Assembly (NCBI GenBank): GCA_016845785.1
Contig: JAERSH010000018.1
Location: 1 to 64,000, forward strand
DNA: 64,000 nt
Direction of reading: 5' to 3'
DNA from: Fidelibacterota bacterium
Lineage (GTDB): Bacteria; Fidelibacterota; Marinisomatia; Marinisomatales; TCS55
A program made the translations under genes and the position numbers. Shown piece by piece: positions 8,806 to 18,970 of this stretch. Every line of letters begins with the position of its first letter. The first letter of the stretch is position 1. A model generated the notes under the pieces. It saw only the letters and a program-made list of their open reading frames with translations, was not told the DNA's origin and made no database searches.

Positions 8806-10143
8806 ATGAAAAATGGATCGATCCTTCAATACCAACTATTTGGGTGTGAGAATTCATTCATTAAAATTGTTATTTCTTTATGTTTTATTTTAATGGTTTC
8901 TTGTGAAAAAGAATCCATCGCTGAAAAAAAAGATACTATACCACCAGCTTTAAGTATTAACTCACCATTGCCAGGTAAAACAGTTAGAGGCATTGTATTA
9001 ATCGAAGCGAGAACGGATGATGATTCGGAAATTTCTCTCATGGAAGTAACTATACATGATTCTCTGCATTTTTCAAAAAGAGTTCCACCTTTTGATTTTA
9101 ATTGGAATACGTTGGGGCTGTATAATAAAGAATATGAAATCAAAATACGATCGACCGATTTTTCAAATAATTCTACGGCAAAATCTGTAAGTGTACATCT
9201 ATATAATAAACCTGGTGATTATTATCCAGTTGATATAGTAAAGTACCAAATTTTTGGATTTGAAGTTGAAAGACCATTCATCTATTTGGTTGCAGGAGTG
9301 GAAGGATTATGGCGAAAAAAATATATAAATGCTGATGCATCTTGGGAATATTTAGGTTTTGCTAAAAAAGAAGGGGGCTCACCCATGGTTGACCTATCTG
9401 TCAATGGGGATAGTCTTCTGGCAGCAGATAATGAAACACATTTTTGGTACAGTGATGATAGTGGAAAAAACTGGAAGAATACCCGGTTAAATAATTTTGG
9501 TTATTTATGGGATTTGGAGAGGTCTCCCCATGATACAAAAATAATTATTTCAATTGTTGAGGGTAAATATTTATTTAAATCAATTGATAATGGGCGCTCG
9601 TGGAATATGTTTTTTAAGACTAATGCCCGAATGGGCGGATTGGGTCAAATCTTTTGGCATCCTTACAAAAAAGGTGAATTTTGGGCTATGGGGTTTGATG
9701 GATTTAATAGTAAAGGAATTATGGCTGGTTTTACTAATAATGGTGATGAATTAAAATCGGAACTCGATTTTAAAAGTGATTTTTACCCAGAAATTAAAGA
9801 TGCCCTATATATGGTATTTAATAGCAACAATTCAGAGGTATTTTATACATTGGCACCAAGAGGAGAAATTTACAAAACTGAAAATGGAGGCCTATCTTGG
9901 CAATTATTAATTAATAGTAACAACTTTTTTTCTTCTATCATAGAAGACCCTCGATATTCTGACAGTTATTTCCTTTTCGGTCCGAGTAAAATATTTTATT
10001 CGAAAGATGGCTTAAAGACCATCGAATTAATAAAAACATTGGCCTCATCGATAGTCACACCATTGATCGAAGATGATAAGATATTTTACGCCACTGCTTA
10101 CGGTGTGGAATTTTTATATTTGGATAATTTAATCAATCAATAA
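8806..10143 (+). CDS. Lipoprotein with Ig-like domain and Asp-box (BNR/YCF48-like) repeats
   Basis: A protein of 445 residues. SLCFILMVSC is a lipobox with Cys33; the long stretch before it suggests that the true start may lie downstream, but no better ATG is seen. Residues about 45-130 (PPALSINSPLPGKTVRGIVL) form a bacterial Ig-like domain. The rest has Asp-box motifs at about 215 (SDDSGKNW), 258 (SIDNGRSW) and 358 (TENGGLSW), as in sialidase-type or YCF48 beta-propellers. It is visibly more AT-rich than its neighbours and stands alone, possibly acquired. Likely extracellular binding protein; the target is unknown. Confidence 0.75.
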   Translation: MKNGSILQYQLFGCENSFIKIVISLCFILMVSCEKESIAEKKDTIPPALSINSPLPGKTVRGIVLIEARTDDDSEISLMEVTIHDSLHFSKRVPPFDFNWNTLGLYNKEYEIKIRSTDFSNNSTAKSVSVHLYNKPGDYYPVDIVKYQIFGFEVERPFIYLVAGVEGLWRKKYINADASWEYLGFAKKEGGSPMVDLSVNGDSLLAADNETHFWYSDDSGKNWKNTRLNNFGYLWDLERSPHDTKIIISIVEGKYLFKSIDNGRSWNMFFKTNARMGGLGQIFWHPYKKGEFWAMGFDGFNSKGIMAGFTNNGDELKSELDFKSDFYPEIKDALYMVFNSNNSEVFYTLAPRGEIYKTENGGLSWQLLINSNNFFSSIIEDPRYSDSYFLFGPSKIFYSKDGLKTIELIKTLASSIVTPLIEDDKIFYATAYGVEFLYLDNLINQ

Positions 10144-10286
10144 AGCACCGGAGAGAATATATAAATTTCTTCTACGCTTCTTGTAAGGGGATATACCTAA
10201 TCCTAAATTCCACATCTATTTTTCATTCAATTATTTTATGTTAAACACAGGGTATAGGATTGCGGGGTCTCGGTTGTTTTTCACTG

Positions 10287-10320
10287 CCGCCCAACCACTG
10301 TCCCCTGTTGAAATGGGCGG
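10287..10320 (+). promoter_or_regulatory. Inverted repeat just upstream of kdsB
   Basis: CCGCCC at 10287-10292 pairs with GGGCGG at 10315-10320, nine bases before the kdsB ATG. The right arm takes the place where a ribosome binding site would be, and no other good site is seen. The 186-bp gap before kdsB otherwise holds AT-rich sequence with nothing recognisable. A leader hairpin affecting translation is possible but not proven. Confidence 0.35.
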
Positions 10321-10329
10321 GTGTGTTTT

Positions 10330-11028
10330 ATGCATGTAATTGGCGTCATTCCGGCCCGACTAAATTCTACGCGATTTCCGAAAAAAATTCTTCATCCGAT
10401 TCAAGAAAAGCCCATGGTCGTTCACGTCTATGAACAGGCAAAAAAAGCCACATCATTGGATGACGTCATTGTAGCCATTGATGCAGAAGAAACGGCAGAA
10501 GCATTAAAACCATTTAAAGTAAAAACAATCATGACTGCTGTGGAACATGCCTCAGGTACAGATCGAATTTTTGAAGCGGTGCAAGATATGGATGCAGATG
10601 TGGTGGTGAATATTCAAGGGGATGAACCCACGATTGATCCGGATTTGATTGATGCGTTGGTAAGCCAATTTGAAGGCGGGGATGTTCAAATGGCCACGGC
10701 AGCGGGGAAGGATATGGACGCCAAAAAGCTAACCGATGTGAATACCGTAAAAGTCCTCCTCGATGGGGATGGATATGCCGTAAATTTCCGACGTAAACCG
10801 GTGGCGGCTGAAGCTGGTGGGTACTATCATCACATGGGCATTTATGCTTATACCAAGGCTGCACTTGAAAAATTTACAAACCTGCCGCCCTCAGAAAATG
10901 AGCAAAAGTTGAAACTGGAACAGTACAGGGCCTTGGATAACGACATTAAGATTAAGGTAATTTTAACGGACAAAGTGAATAAGGGTATTGATACAATGGA
11001 CGATTTAAAACAGTTTGAGGCACAATAA
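10330..11028 (+). CDS. kdsB: 3-deoxy-manno-octulosonate cytidylyltransferase (CMP-Kdo synthetase)
   Basis: Activates Kdo with CTP to give CMP-Kdo for the lipopolysaccharide inner core. The N-terminus MHVIGVIPARLNSTRFPKK carries the nucleotide-binding IPARxxSxRFPxK motif, and NIQGDEPTIDPD the metal-binding Asp. KPVAAEAGGYYHHMGIYAYT and LEQYRAL are also typical. Length 232 residues, slightly short of the usual 245-250. I start at the ATG at 10330; a GTG at 10321 would add three residues and is less likely. The stop codon abuts the pyrG ATG directly. Confidence 0.95.
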   Translation: MHVIGVIPARLNSTRFPKKILHPIQEKPMVVHVYEQAKKATSLDDVIVAIDAEETAEALKPFKVKTIMTAVEHASGTDRIFEAVQDMDADVVVNIQGDEPTIDPDLIDALVSQFEGGDVQMATAAGKDMDAKKLTDVNTVKVLLDGDGYAVNFRRKPVAAEAGGYYHHMGIYAYTKAALEKFTNLPPSENEQKLKLEQYRALDNDIKIKVILTDKVNKGIDTMDDLKQFEAQ

Positions 11029-12653
<1,625 letters not shown>

Positions 12654-12654
<1 letters not shown>

Positions 12655-13466
12655 TGGGTAAAAGGATCAGAATTAACAATATTACTTTTGGTGATGGCAG
12701 CCTGCCGGTCATTGCTGGACCCTGCGTCATCGAATCTAGAGATCATAGCTTAAAAATGGCAGAATCCATTCGATCCATTACGGATCGTTTGGGCATTTCA
12801 TTCATTTTTAAAAGTTCATTTGATAAGGCCAATAGATCAGCTACCGGTTCTTACCGTGGACCGGATATGGATGAAGGATTACAAATTCTTGCCGATGTTA
12901 AAAAAGAAGTGGGTGTCCCCGTATTGACAGATGTCCATTTACCGGATCAATGCGCCACAGTGGCTGAAGTGGCAGATGTATTACAAATCCCGGCCTTTCT
13001 ATGTCGTCAAACAGATTTGTTAGTGGCCGCCGGCGAAACAGGCAAAACCATAAATATTAAAAAAGGCCAGTTTCTGGCACCGGGCAAAATGGCCCACGCG
13101 GCAGAAAAAGTAGCCTCGACTGGCAATGAAAATATATTATTGACCGAACGAGGATCTTCCTTCGGTTATGGACTTGTATCGGACCTGACGGCCATACCCA
13201 CCATGCAATCCTCCGGATATCCGGTGATTTTCGATGCCACCCATTCTGCCCAAGTGCCCGGTGGCGAAGCTACCACCGGCGGCCAGCGTGAAATGATACC
13301 AACATTAGCAAAAGCAGCCGTTGCTGCCGGATGTGACGGCCTATTTATGGAAGTTCATGACAACCCTACAGACGCTAAATCTGATGCAGCCACCCAATGG
13401 CCATTGGATCAATTGGAAGCATTATTGATTACACTTCAAAATGTCCATAAAGCGGTGAGAGAATGA
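12654..13466 (+). CDS. kdsA: 2-dehydro-3-deoxyphosphooctonate aldolase (Kdo-8-P synthase)
   Basis: Condenses phosphoenolpyruvate with arabinose 5-phosphate to Kdo-8-phosphate. Family motifs: VIAGPCVIESRDHSLKMAES, FKSSFDKANRS, TERGSSFGYGLVSD, FDATHSAQVPGG and GLFMEVHDNP. No Cys is seen at the metal position: the N-terminal residue in FGDGSLPVIAGPCVIE aligns with the conserved GPC, which both metal and non-metal forms share. Length 270. GTG start overlapping the pyrG stop by one base. The next gene overlaps by 4 nt. Confidence 0.95.
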
Positions 13467-13996
13467 GTTACGACATTCAAAAAGTAAAAATGATCATTTC
13501 TGATGTAGATGGCGTCTGGACGGATGGGGCAATTTATAAAGGAAATGACGGTATCGAGCTCAAACGCTTTTGCGTCACCGATGGTGCAGGTGTGGCAATC
13601 GTCCGTGCGGCAGGTATTGAACTGGCGCTTATCTCCGGTAGAAAATCGGAAGCGACGGCTGAACGGGCATCTGAATTAAAAATTGAAGATGTGTATAATG
13701 GCACCCTTAATAAAATTCCACCTTATGAAGCATTGAAGTCCAAATACAATTTAACTGATGATGAAATTGCTTATATCGGCGATGATATGATTGACATTCC
13801 TGTAATGGAGTTGGTGGGTGTGCCCATTGCCACGGAGAATGCATCACAAATGTGTAAGTCCGTTGCAGTTCATGTGACAAAGAATCCGGGCGGTCATGGT
13901 GCATTTAGAGAAGCAGTAGAATGGATTCTCACGGAACAAGGTCGGTTGGATCAAGTCTTGATTGCTCTGAGAGAAAAGGTCCAAAATCAACAGTGA
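13463..13996 (+). CDS. kdsC: Kdo-8-phosphate phosphatase (HAD family)
   Basis: Removes phosphate from Kdo-8-P to give Kdo. A small 177-residue HAD protein without a cap domain, as in KdsC/YrbI. MIISDVDGVWTDGAIY supplies the nucleophile Asp14 and acid/base Asp16; LALISGRKSEA is motif II; IAYIGDDMIDIPVM is motif IV. VTKNPGGHGAFREAVEWIL is the typical C-terminal KdsC tail. It overlaps kdsA by 4 nt and the lptC GTG by 4 nt, so the cluster is translated as one unit. Confidence 0.95.
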   Translation: MSYDIQKVKMIISDVDGVWTDGAIYKGNDGIELKRFCVTDGAGVAIVRAAGIELALISGRKSEATAERASELKIEDVYNGTLNKIPPYEALKSKYNLTDDEIAYIGDDMIDIPVMELVGVPIATENASQMCKSVAVHVTKNPGGHGAFREAVEWILTEQGRLDQVLIALREKVQNQQ

Positions 13997-14523
13997 GAAC
14001 GATCCTTTTTCTATTGGTATTCATCCTAGGCTGCGAAGCTGTGGAGGAAAAACGATCGGGTAAATCTCGTGAAGGTCGTCCTGATGCAGAAAGTTGGGAT
14101 GCCACCATCACCCTCACCAACCAAGGGGCTAAGCGAGCTGTTATTCGTTCAGGCCATTTAGAGAATTATGATGAGCGGCAGTACATCCTTCTAGATCAAA
14201 ATGTAGATGCAGATTTCTTCAATGCAGAGGAGGTGTATACCACTAACTTGAAATCCAAAATTGCTGAAATTGAAGAAGATCGAGATTACATGATTGCCAT
14301 TGGGGATGTGGTGGTGGTCTCCGATAGTGGCGTCACTTTATTTACCGATACCTTATCATGGGATAATTTAAAAGAACGAGTCTTTACCGATGATCGAGTC
14401 ATATTTATCACCGAAGATCAAGATACCCTTTACGGCATTGGATTTGAATCGGATGTGGAATTAAAAAATTGGAAAATATTGAAACCAACTGGTGTTTTTC
14501 ACGAGGATGAAGATGAAAGATAG
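13993..14523 (+). CDS. lptC: LptC-like LPS export protein, apparently a lipoprotein
   Basis: Periplasmic component passing lipopolysaccharide from LptBFG to LptA. I start at GTG 13993 (GTGA overlap with the kdsC stop), giving VRTILFLLVFILGC with a lipobox Cys14. An upstream in-frame ATG at 13921 would lie within kdsC and put 25 odd residues before the signal. The later part (VIRSGHLENYDERQYILLDQ, KIAEIEEDRDYMIAIGDVVV, LFTDTLSWD, YGIGFESD) follows the beta-jellyroll repeats of LptC/OstA. Sequence identity within this family is low; location between kdsC and lptB strongly supports the call. Usual LptC proteins have a membrane anchor instead of a lipid. Confidence 0.82.
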   Translation: MRTILFLLVFILGCEAVEEKRSGKSREGRPDAESWDATITLTNQGAKRAVIRSGHLENYDERQYILLDQNVDADFFNAEEVYTTNLKSKIAEIEEDRDYMIAIGDVVVVSDSGVTLFTDTLSWDNLKERVFTDDRVIFITEDQDTLYGIGFESDVELKNWKILKPTGVFHEDEDER

Positions 14524-15247
14524 TCATCAGCAACTCAGCGCCAAAGGATTGCATAAACGGTACGGCAAACGATGGGTCGTCCGGGATGTTGACTTGGATG
14601 TGAATAAAGGTGAAATTGTGGGTTTGTTGGGTCCAAACGGCGCAGGAAAGACCACCACATTCTATATGATCACGGGGATGATTAAACCCACCAAAGGCCA
14701 TATTTTTCTCGATGATAAAAATATCACAGAACGTGCCATGTATCAGCGAAGTCGATCAGGAATTGGATACTTATCACAAGAGCCATCCATTTTTGGAAAG
14801 CTTTCCGTAGAAGACAATCTCCGCCTTGTATTAGAAATGACAAATCTATCCAAAGAGGAACAAGCTGAAAAGGTAGAAAAATTATTGGATGATCTCTCCA
14901 TTCAGCATATCCGAAAAAATAAAGGGAGTAATTTATCAGGTGGAGAAAGACGGCGTGTAGAAATCTCCCGTACCTTGGCTATCGATCCGGATTTTATTCT
15001 GTTGGATGAACCATTTGCCGGGGTGGATCCCATTGCAGTAGAAGATATTCAATCCATCGTCCATTCACTAAAAGAACGAAATATTGGCGTATTGATTACA
15101 GATCATAATGTGCGGGAAACACTCTCTATTACGGACCGATCTTACCTATTGTTCGATGGTAAAATTTTAAAATCAGGCACATCAGAATTTTTGGCTAATG
15201 ATGAAGAAGCGCGGCGGTTGTATTTGGGAGAACGATTTACCCTATAA
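14513..15247 (+). CDS. lptB: LPS export ABC transporter ATP-binding protein
   Basis: ATPase driving LPS extraction from the inner membrane with LptF and LptG (not in this window). Walker A GPNGAGKTTTFY, Q-loop YLSQEPSIFGKLSVEDN (the LptB-type Q-loop), signature LSGGERRRVEISRTL, Walker B FILLDEPFAGVDPIAVEDI and H-loop ITDHNVRET are all as in LptB. The start is ATG 14513, which has GAGG at 14503-14506 at good spacing; ATG 14507 is possible. It overlaps lptC by 11 nt and rpoN by 1 nt. Confidence 0.95.
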   Translation: MKDSHQQLSAKGLHKRYGKRWVVRDVDLDVNKGEIVGLLGPNGAGKTTTFYMITGMIKPTKGHIFLDDKNITERAMYQRSRSGIGYLSQEPSIFGKLSVEDNLRLVLEMTNLSKEEQAEKVEKLLDDLSIQHIRKNKGSNLSGGERRRVEISRTLAIDPDFILLDEPFAGVDPIAVEDIQSIVHSLKERNIGVLITDHNVRETLSITDRSYLLFDGKILKSGTSEFLANDEEARRLYLGERFTL

Positions 15248-16593
15248 TGCCCCGGTTAAAACAGAGTCAATCATTACGACAAACCCTTTCGCCCCAACAG
15301 GTGATTCAGGCCAGCATCCTTCAGTTAAACATTTCTAACCTTGAAGAAAAAATACTCAATGAATTAGAAAGCAATCCTGTATTAGAACAGGCTGAATCGG
15401 ATGAGGATGAAGAAGCAGTTGAATCGGAAGCAGAAGTAGATTTTGAAGAAGACCCGGATGAATATGAACCGGCCAATATTTATGATAATACCCAATCCAC
15501 AGATCGGGAAATTCCCGTGGCTGAGCGGGTTGATTTCGTGGAGGGGTTGGTCCGCCAATTGGATGGGTTCAATATGGCAAATTGGGAACATGATATTGCA
15601 GAAGAAATCCTCTGGAATTTGGATGAAAATGGATATTTAGCTGTGGATACAATTTTGATTGCAGACCGGTATAATCAAACCAATGAAGCGGTGGTGAGTG
15701 TGTTGCAAAAAGTACAGCAATTGGATCCGCCGGGGATTGCTGCACGAGATCTTCAAGATTGTTTATTAATTCAATTGAGAGGGAAAGAGCAGACTATCGC
15801 TTACCAAATTGTTTCAGAATATTTTGATGATTTTGCCAATCATCGGTATGATAGTCTCCAGAAAAAATTGGAGATAGATAAAGATTTATTGGGTGAAATT
15901 ATTGATGAAATCACAACGCTAAACCCACGCCCCGGTGAAGGGAAAATCGGTACGGGAACGGAGACGGTCATCCCAGATTTATTGGCCGTTCAACAAGATG
16001 GCGCATGGAAAGTCATTGTGAACGATTCGTGGATTCCTGATCTAAATCTGAGTAATGAATATGTGGCCATGTTGGGTCAGAAGGATCTCTCTCGAGATAC
16101 ACAAAAATATTTGAAAGAAAAATTTGATTCTGCTTCATGGTTTATTCAAGCCATCCAGCAGCGCCGCCATACATTGACAGCTGTCATGGAGACCATCATA
16201 GAAAAACAGCCATCATTTTTTGAAGGAAAGATCGATACATTAATTCCCATGAAGCTGCAGGATATTGCAGAAGAAATAAATATGGATATTTCTACCATTA
16301 GCCGCTCCACACGAGGGAAATATGTGGATACGCCTTATGGCATCTTCGAACTCAAATCATTTTTCACCGAAGGCTATACCTTAGAAAGTGGTGAATCGGT
16401 CAGCACAAAAGCCATCAAAGATTTATTGAAGCAATTGATTGATAAAGAAGATAAAAGTACACCGTTAACGGATACTGAATTGGCAAACCAACTTAAAGAC
16501 GGGGGCTTTCCCGTGGCACGGCGAACCGTGGCCAAATATAGAGAACAATTACATTTTCCTGTCGCTCGATTACGGCGACAGCTCACCCATTAA
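15247..16593 (+). CDS. rpoN: RNA polymerase sigma-54 factor
   Basis: Sigma-54 of 448 residues, with Gln/Leu-rich region I at the start (LKQSQSLRQTLSPQQVIQAS), an acidic region II (about 45-75), the core-binding domain, and the C-terminal RpoN box ARRTVAKYRE, a perfect copy of the consensus, just before the end. The lptB-rpoN order is conserved in many Gram-negatives. It directs transcription of promoters needing AAA+ enhancer-binding proteins; none of those is in this window. TAATG overlap with lptB. Confidence 0.97.
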   Translation: MPRLKQSQSLRQTLSPQQVIQASILQLNISNLEEKILNELESNPVLEQAESDEDEEAVESEAEVDFEEDPDEYEPANIYDNTQSTDREIPVAERVDFVEGLVRQLDGFNMANWEHDIAEEILWNLDENGYLAVDTILIADRYNQTNEAVVSVLQKVQQLDPPGIAARDLQDCLLIQLRGKEQTIAYQIVSEYFDDFANHRYDSLQKKLEIDKDLLGEIIDEITTLNPRPGEGKIGTGTETVIPDLLAVQQDGAWKVIVNDSWIPDLNLSNEYVAMLGQKDLSRDTQKYLKEKFDSASWFIQAIQQRRHTLTAVMETIIEKQPSFFEGKIDTLIPMKLQDIAEEINMDISTISRSTRGKYVDTPYGIFELKSFFTEGYTLESGESVSTKAIKDLLKQLIDKEDKSTPLTDTELANQLKDGGFPVARRTVAKYREQLHFPVARLRRQLTH

Positions 16594-16607
16594 ATCATAG
16601 GGGAATT

Positions 16608-17573
16608 ATGAAATACAAACGAATAATCATTGGAGATCAAGAGGTGAAAGTGCCTTCGTTGTCTTTGGGCGGATTGCCCATTGCAGGGCTTGCATTGGTC
16701 CTGTGGCTCCTATCAGGCATTTATGTTGTGGGACCGGATGAGGTTGGCGTCGTCCAAACCTTTGGAAAATATTCAAGAGCCGCACAGTCCGGTTTGAATT
16801 ACCATTTTCCATATCCAATTGAAACCGTATCCACACCGAAGGTTACAGAAGTAAAACGGATTGAAATTGGATTCCGTACCGTAGGGAAAAATCAATATCA
16901 AACCATTGAACGAGAAAGCCTCATGCTTACCGGTGATGAAAATATCGTTGATGCTGAAATGATCGTTCAGTATCGAATCAAGGATCCGGTGGCATACACT
17001 TTCAATTTCATTAAACCGGAATTGACTGTTCGTGAAGCATCAGAAGCATCACTCCGTACGGTAGTGGGCCGTCATAATATTGACGAAGCACTCACTTCAG
17101 GAAAATTCATGATTCAAGAGGAGACAAAGGCCTTAATCCAAAATATTTTGGATAAATACAATACCGGTATTTTGGTCGTTGCGGTGCAACTCCAAGATGT
17201 GAGCCCACCCCAACAGGTGATAGCTGCATTTAAAGATGTAGCATCCGCGAAGGAAGATAAAAACCGAATGATCAATCAGGCCGAAGGTTATCGAAATGAT
17301 GTGATTCCGAAAGCCCGCGGTGAAGCCCAAGCGCAGATCCGTGAAGCAGAAGGGTATAAAAAAGCAAGAATCGCTCGTGCCGAAGGTGATGTAGCCAAAT
17401 TCAGCGCTGTCTTGAAAGAATACCGAAAAGCGAAAGGCGTTACAGAAACACGGATGTATTTAGAAACGGTAGAAGACATTCTTCAGAATACAGAAAAGAT
17501 TATTGTCCCAGATGGTGAAGGAAATGGCAACTTGATTAATCTTCTGAATCTGAATGCAAAGGGGGAGAAATAG
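16608..17573 (+). CDS. hflK: HflK, SPFH-domain regulator of FtsH protease
   Basis: A 321-residue membrane protein: one N-terminal helix (about 23-43, LPIAGLALVLWLLSGIYVVG) followed by the band-7/SPFH domain starting GPDEVGVVQTFGKYSRAAQSG, a helical region rich in Glu, Ala and Lys (AEGYRNDVIPKARGEAQAQI), and a short tail. HflK and HflC form the large periplasmic cage around FtsH. The usual long Gly/Pro-rich cytosolic N-terminus of proteobacterial HflK is absent. The hflC gene follows by 2 nt. Confidence 0.92.
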   Translation: MKYKRIIIGDQEVKVPSLSLGGLPIAGLALVLWLLSGIYVVGPDEVGVVQTFGKYSRAAQSGLNYHFPYPIETVSTPKVTEVKRIEIGFRTVGKNQYQTIERESLMLTGDENIVDAEMIVQYRIKDPVAYTFNFIKPELTVREASEASLRTVVGRHNIDEALTSGKFMIQEETKALIQNILDKYNTGILVVAVQLQDVSPPQQVIAAFKDVASAKEDKNRMINQAEGYRNDVIPKARGEAQAQIREAEGYKKARIARAEGDVAKFSAVLKEYRKAKGVTETRMYLETVEDILQNTEKIIVPDGEGNGNLINLLNLNAKGEK

Positions 17574-17575
17574 TC

Positions 17576-18424
17576 ATGAAAAAGTTTATGTTAATTATCG
17601 GAGTGCTCATTGTCTTTTTGGGATTCACATCCATATTTGTGGTGGATGAAAGGGAGCAGGTAGTCATACTTCAATTCGGTAAACCAGTGCGAACCATTAG
17701 TGAACCGGGTCTGAATATGAAGGTGCCGTTTCCTATTCAGGACAAAGTGGTATTTGATGACCGATTATTAGAATACGATTCACCCCCAGAAGAAATCCTA
17801 AGTAAAGATAAAAAATCACTCATTGTAGATAACTATGTCCGGTGGAAAATTGTCGATCCACTGCAATTCCTTAAAACAGTACAAGCCATTCCCACTGCCT
17901 TAAGTCGGATGGATGATATTGTCTATTCTGAATTGCGCCGTGAATTAGGGACCCATGACATGGATGAAATCATTACGGATAATCGGGAAGCCATTATGGA
18001 AGTGGTGACCCAAGCCAGTAATGCAGCCACCATGGATTATGGTATCTCAGTCATTGATGTTCGCATTCGCCGTGTGGATTTACCCACAGAGAATGAAGAA
18101 TCCATTTATGCTCGGATGGAAGCGGAACGGAAACGGCAAGCCAATAAATTCCGTTCTGAAGGGGAAGAAGAAGCGCAAAAGATTCGCGCCGCAACGGATA
18201 AAGATAAAACCATCATTCTCGCTGATGCCTATAAAGAAGCGGAACGGGTTCGAGGTGAAGGGGATGCAAAAGCAGTAGAAGTATATGCCGATGCCTATTC
18301 TGCCGATCCAAAATTCTACGAATTCGTTCGAACGCTTGATGCATATAAAAAAGTGATTGATGATAAAACCACGTTGGTCCTGCCATCTGATTCTCGTTTA
18401 TTCAAACTATTAATGGATAAATAA
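17576..18424 (+). CDS. hflC: HflC, SPFH-domain regulator of FtsH protease
   Basis: A 282-residue partner of HflK. One membrane helix (about 4-24), then the SPFH domain VVDEREQVVILQFGKPVRTI and EPGLNMKVPFP, the motif RRVDLP.ENEESIYARMEAER and the SADPKFYEFVRTLDAYKK region typical of HflC. It stands directly before hslV, so two quality-control systems, FtsH control and HslUV, are in one transcript. Confidence 0.95.
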   Translation: MKKFMLIIGVLIVFLGFTSIFVVDEREQVVILQFGKPVRTISEPGLNMKVPFPIQDKVVFDDRLLEYDSPPEEILSKDKKSLIVDNYVRWKIVDPLQFLKTVQAIPTALSRMDDIVYSELRRELGTHDMDEIITDNREAIMEVVTQASNAATMDYGISVIDVRIRRVDLPTENEESIYARMEAERKRQANKFRSEGEEEAQKIRAATDKDKTIILADAYKEAERVRGEGDAKAVEVYADAYSADPKFYEFVRTLDAYKKVIDDKTTLVLPSDSRLFKLLMDK

Positions 18425-18970
18425 ATGGATATCAAAATTCGTTCTACCACCATTTTGGGTGTTCGAAAAAAAGGGATGGTGGCCTTAGGCGGTGACGGCC
18501 AAGTAACATTTGGTGATATGGCTTTTAAACAAAAAGCAGTAAAGGTCAGAAAATTCGAAACGGAAAAAGGTATCATTCTGGGGGGATTTGCAGGTGCCGC
18601 CGCCGATGCACTGACGCTCTTCGAAAAGTTTGAATCCAAACTGGATGAATATGAAGGAGATTTAACCCGTGCTGTGGTGGAGTTGGCCAAGGAATGGCGT
18701 ATGGATAAGTACCTTCGCAATCTGGAAGCATTGTTGGCCCTCATGGATAAACGGAATGCTTTTATCGTTTCTGGGGATGGAAATGTCATCCAACCTGACG
18801 GACCAATTGTTGCAATCGGTTCTGGTGGAGGATTTGCCCAAGCGGCAGCGACGGCTTATTTAAAAAGCACAACATATTCTGCAAAAAAAGTGGTAGAAAA
18901 ATCACTCCAAATTGCAGCAGATCTATGTATCTATACCAATGATGCTATCACGGTGCTTGAGGACAAATGA
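18425..18970 (+). CDS. hslV: ATP-dependent protease peptidase subunit HslV
   Basis: Proteolytic N-terminal-nucleophile subunit of the HslUV protease, 181 residues. The translated start MDIKIRS precedes TTILGVRKKG; the Thr-Thr pair at 8-9 aligns with TTIVSVR of E. coli HslV, so residues 1-7 must be removed to free the catalytic Thr8. ALGGDGQVTFGDMAFK and AIGSGGGFAQAAATA are family motifs. It begins immediately after the hflC stop and overlaps hslU by 4 nt. Confidence 0.96.
   Translation: MDIKIRSTTILGVRKKGMVALGGDGQVTFGDMAFKQKAVKVRKFETEKGIILGGFAGAAADALTLFEKFESKLDEYEGDLTRAVVELAKEWRMDKYLRNLEALLALMDKRNAFIVSGDGNVIQPDGPIVAIGSGGGFAQAAATAYLKSTTYSAKKVVEKSLQIAADLCIYTNDAITVLEDK

Noticed and set aside
10144-10286. 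tRNA gene between the Asp-box gene and kdsB
   Set aside because: No TTCGA-type T-loop with matching acceptor arms was found in this or other intergenic gaps.
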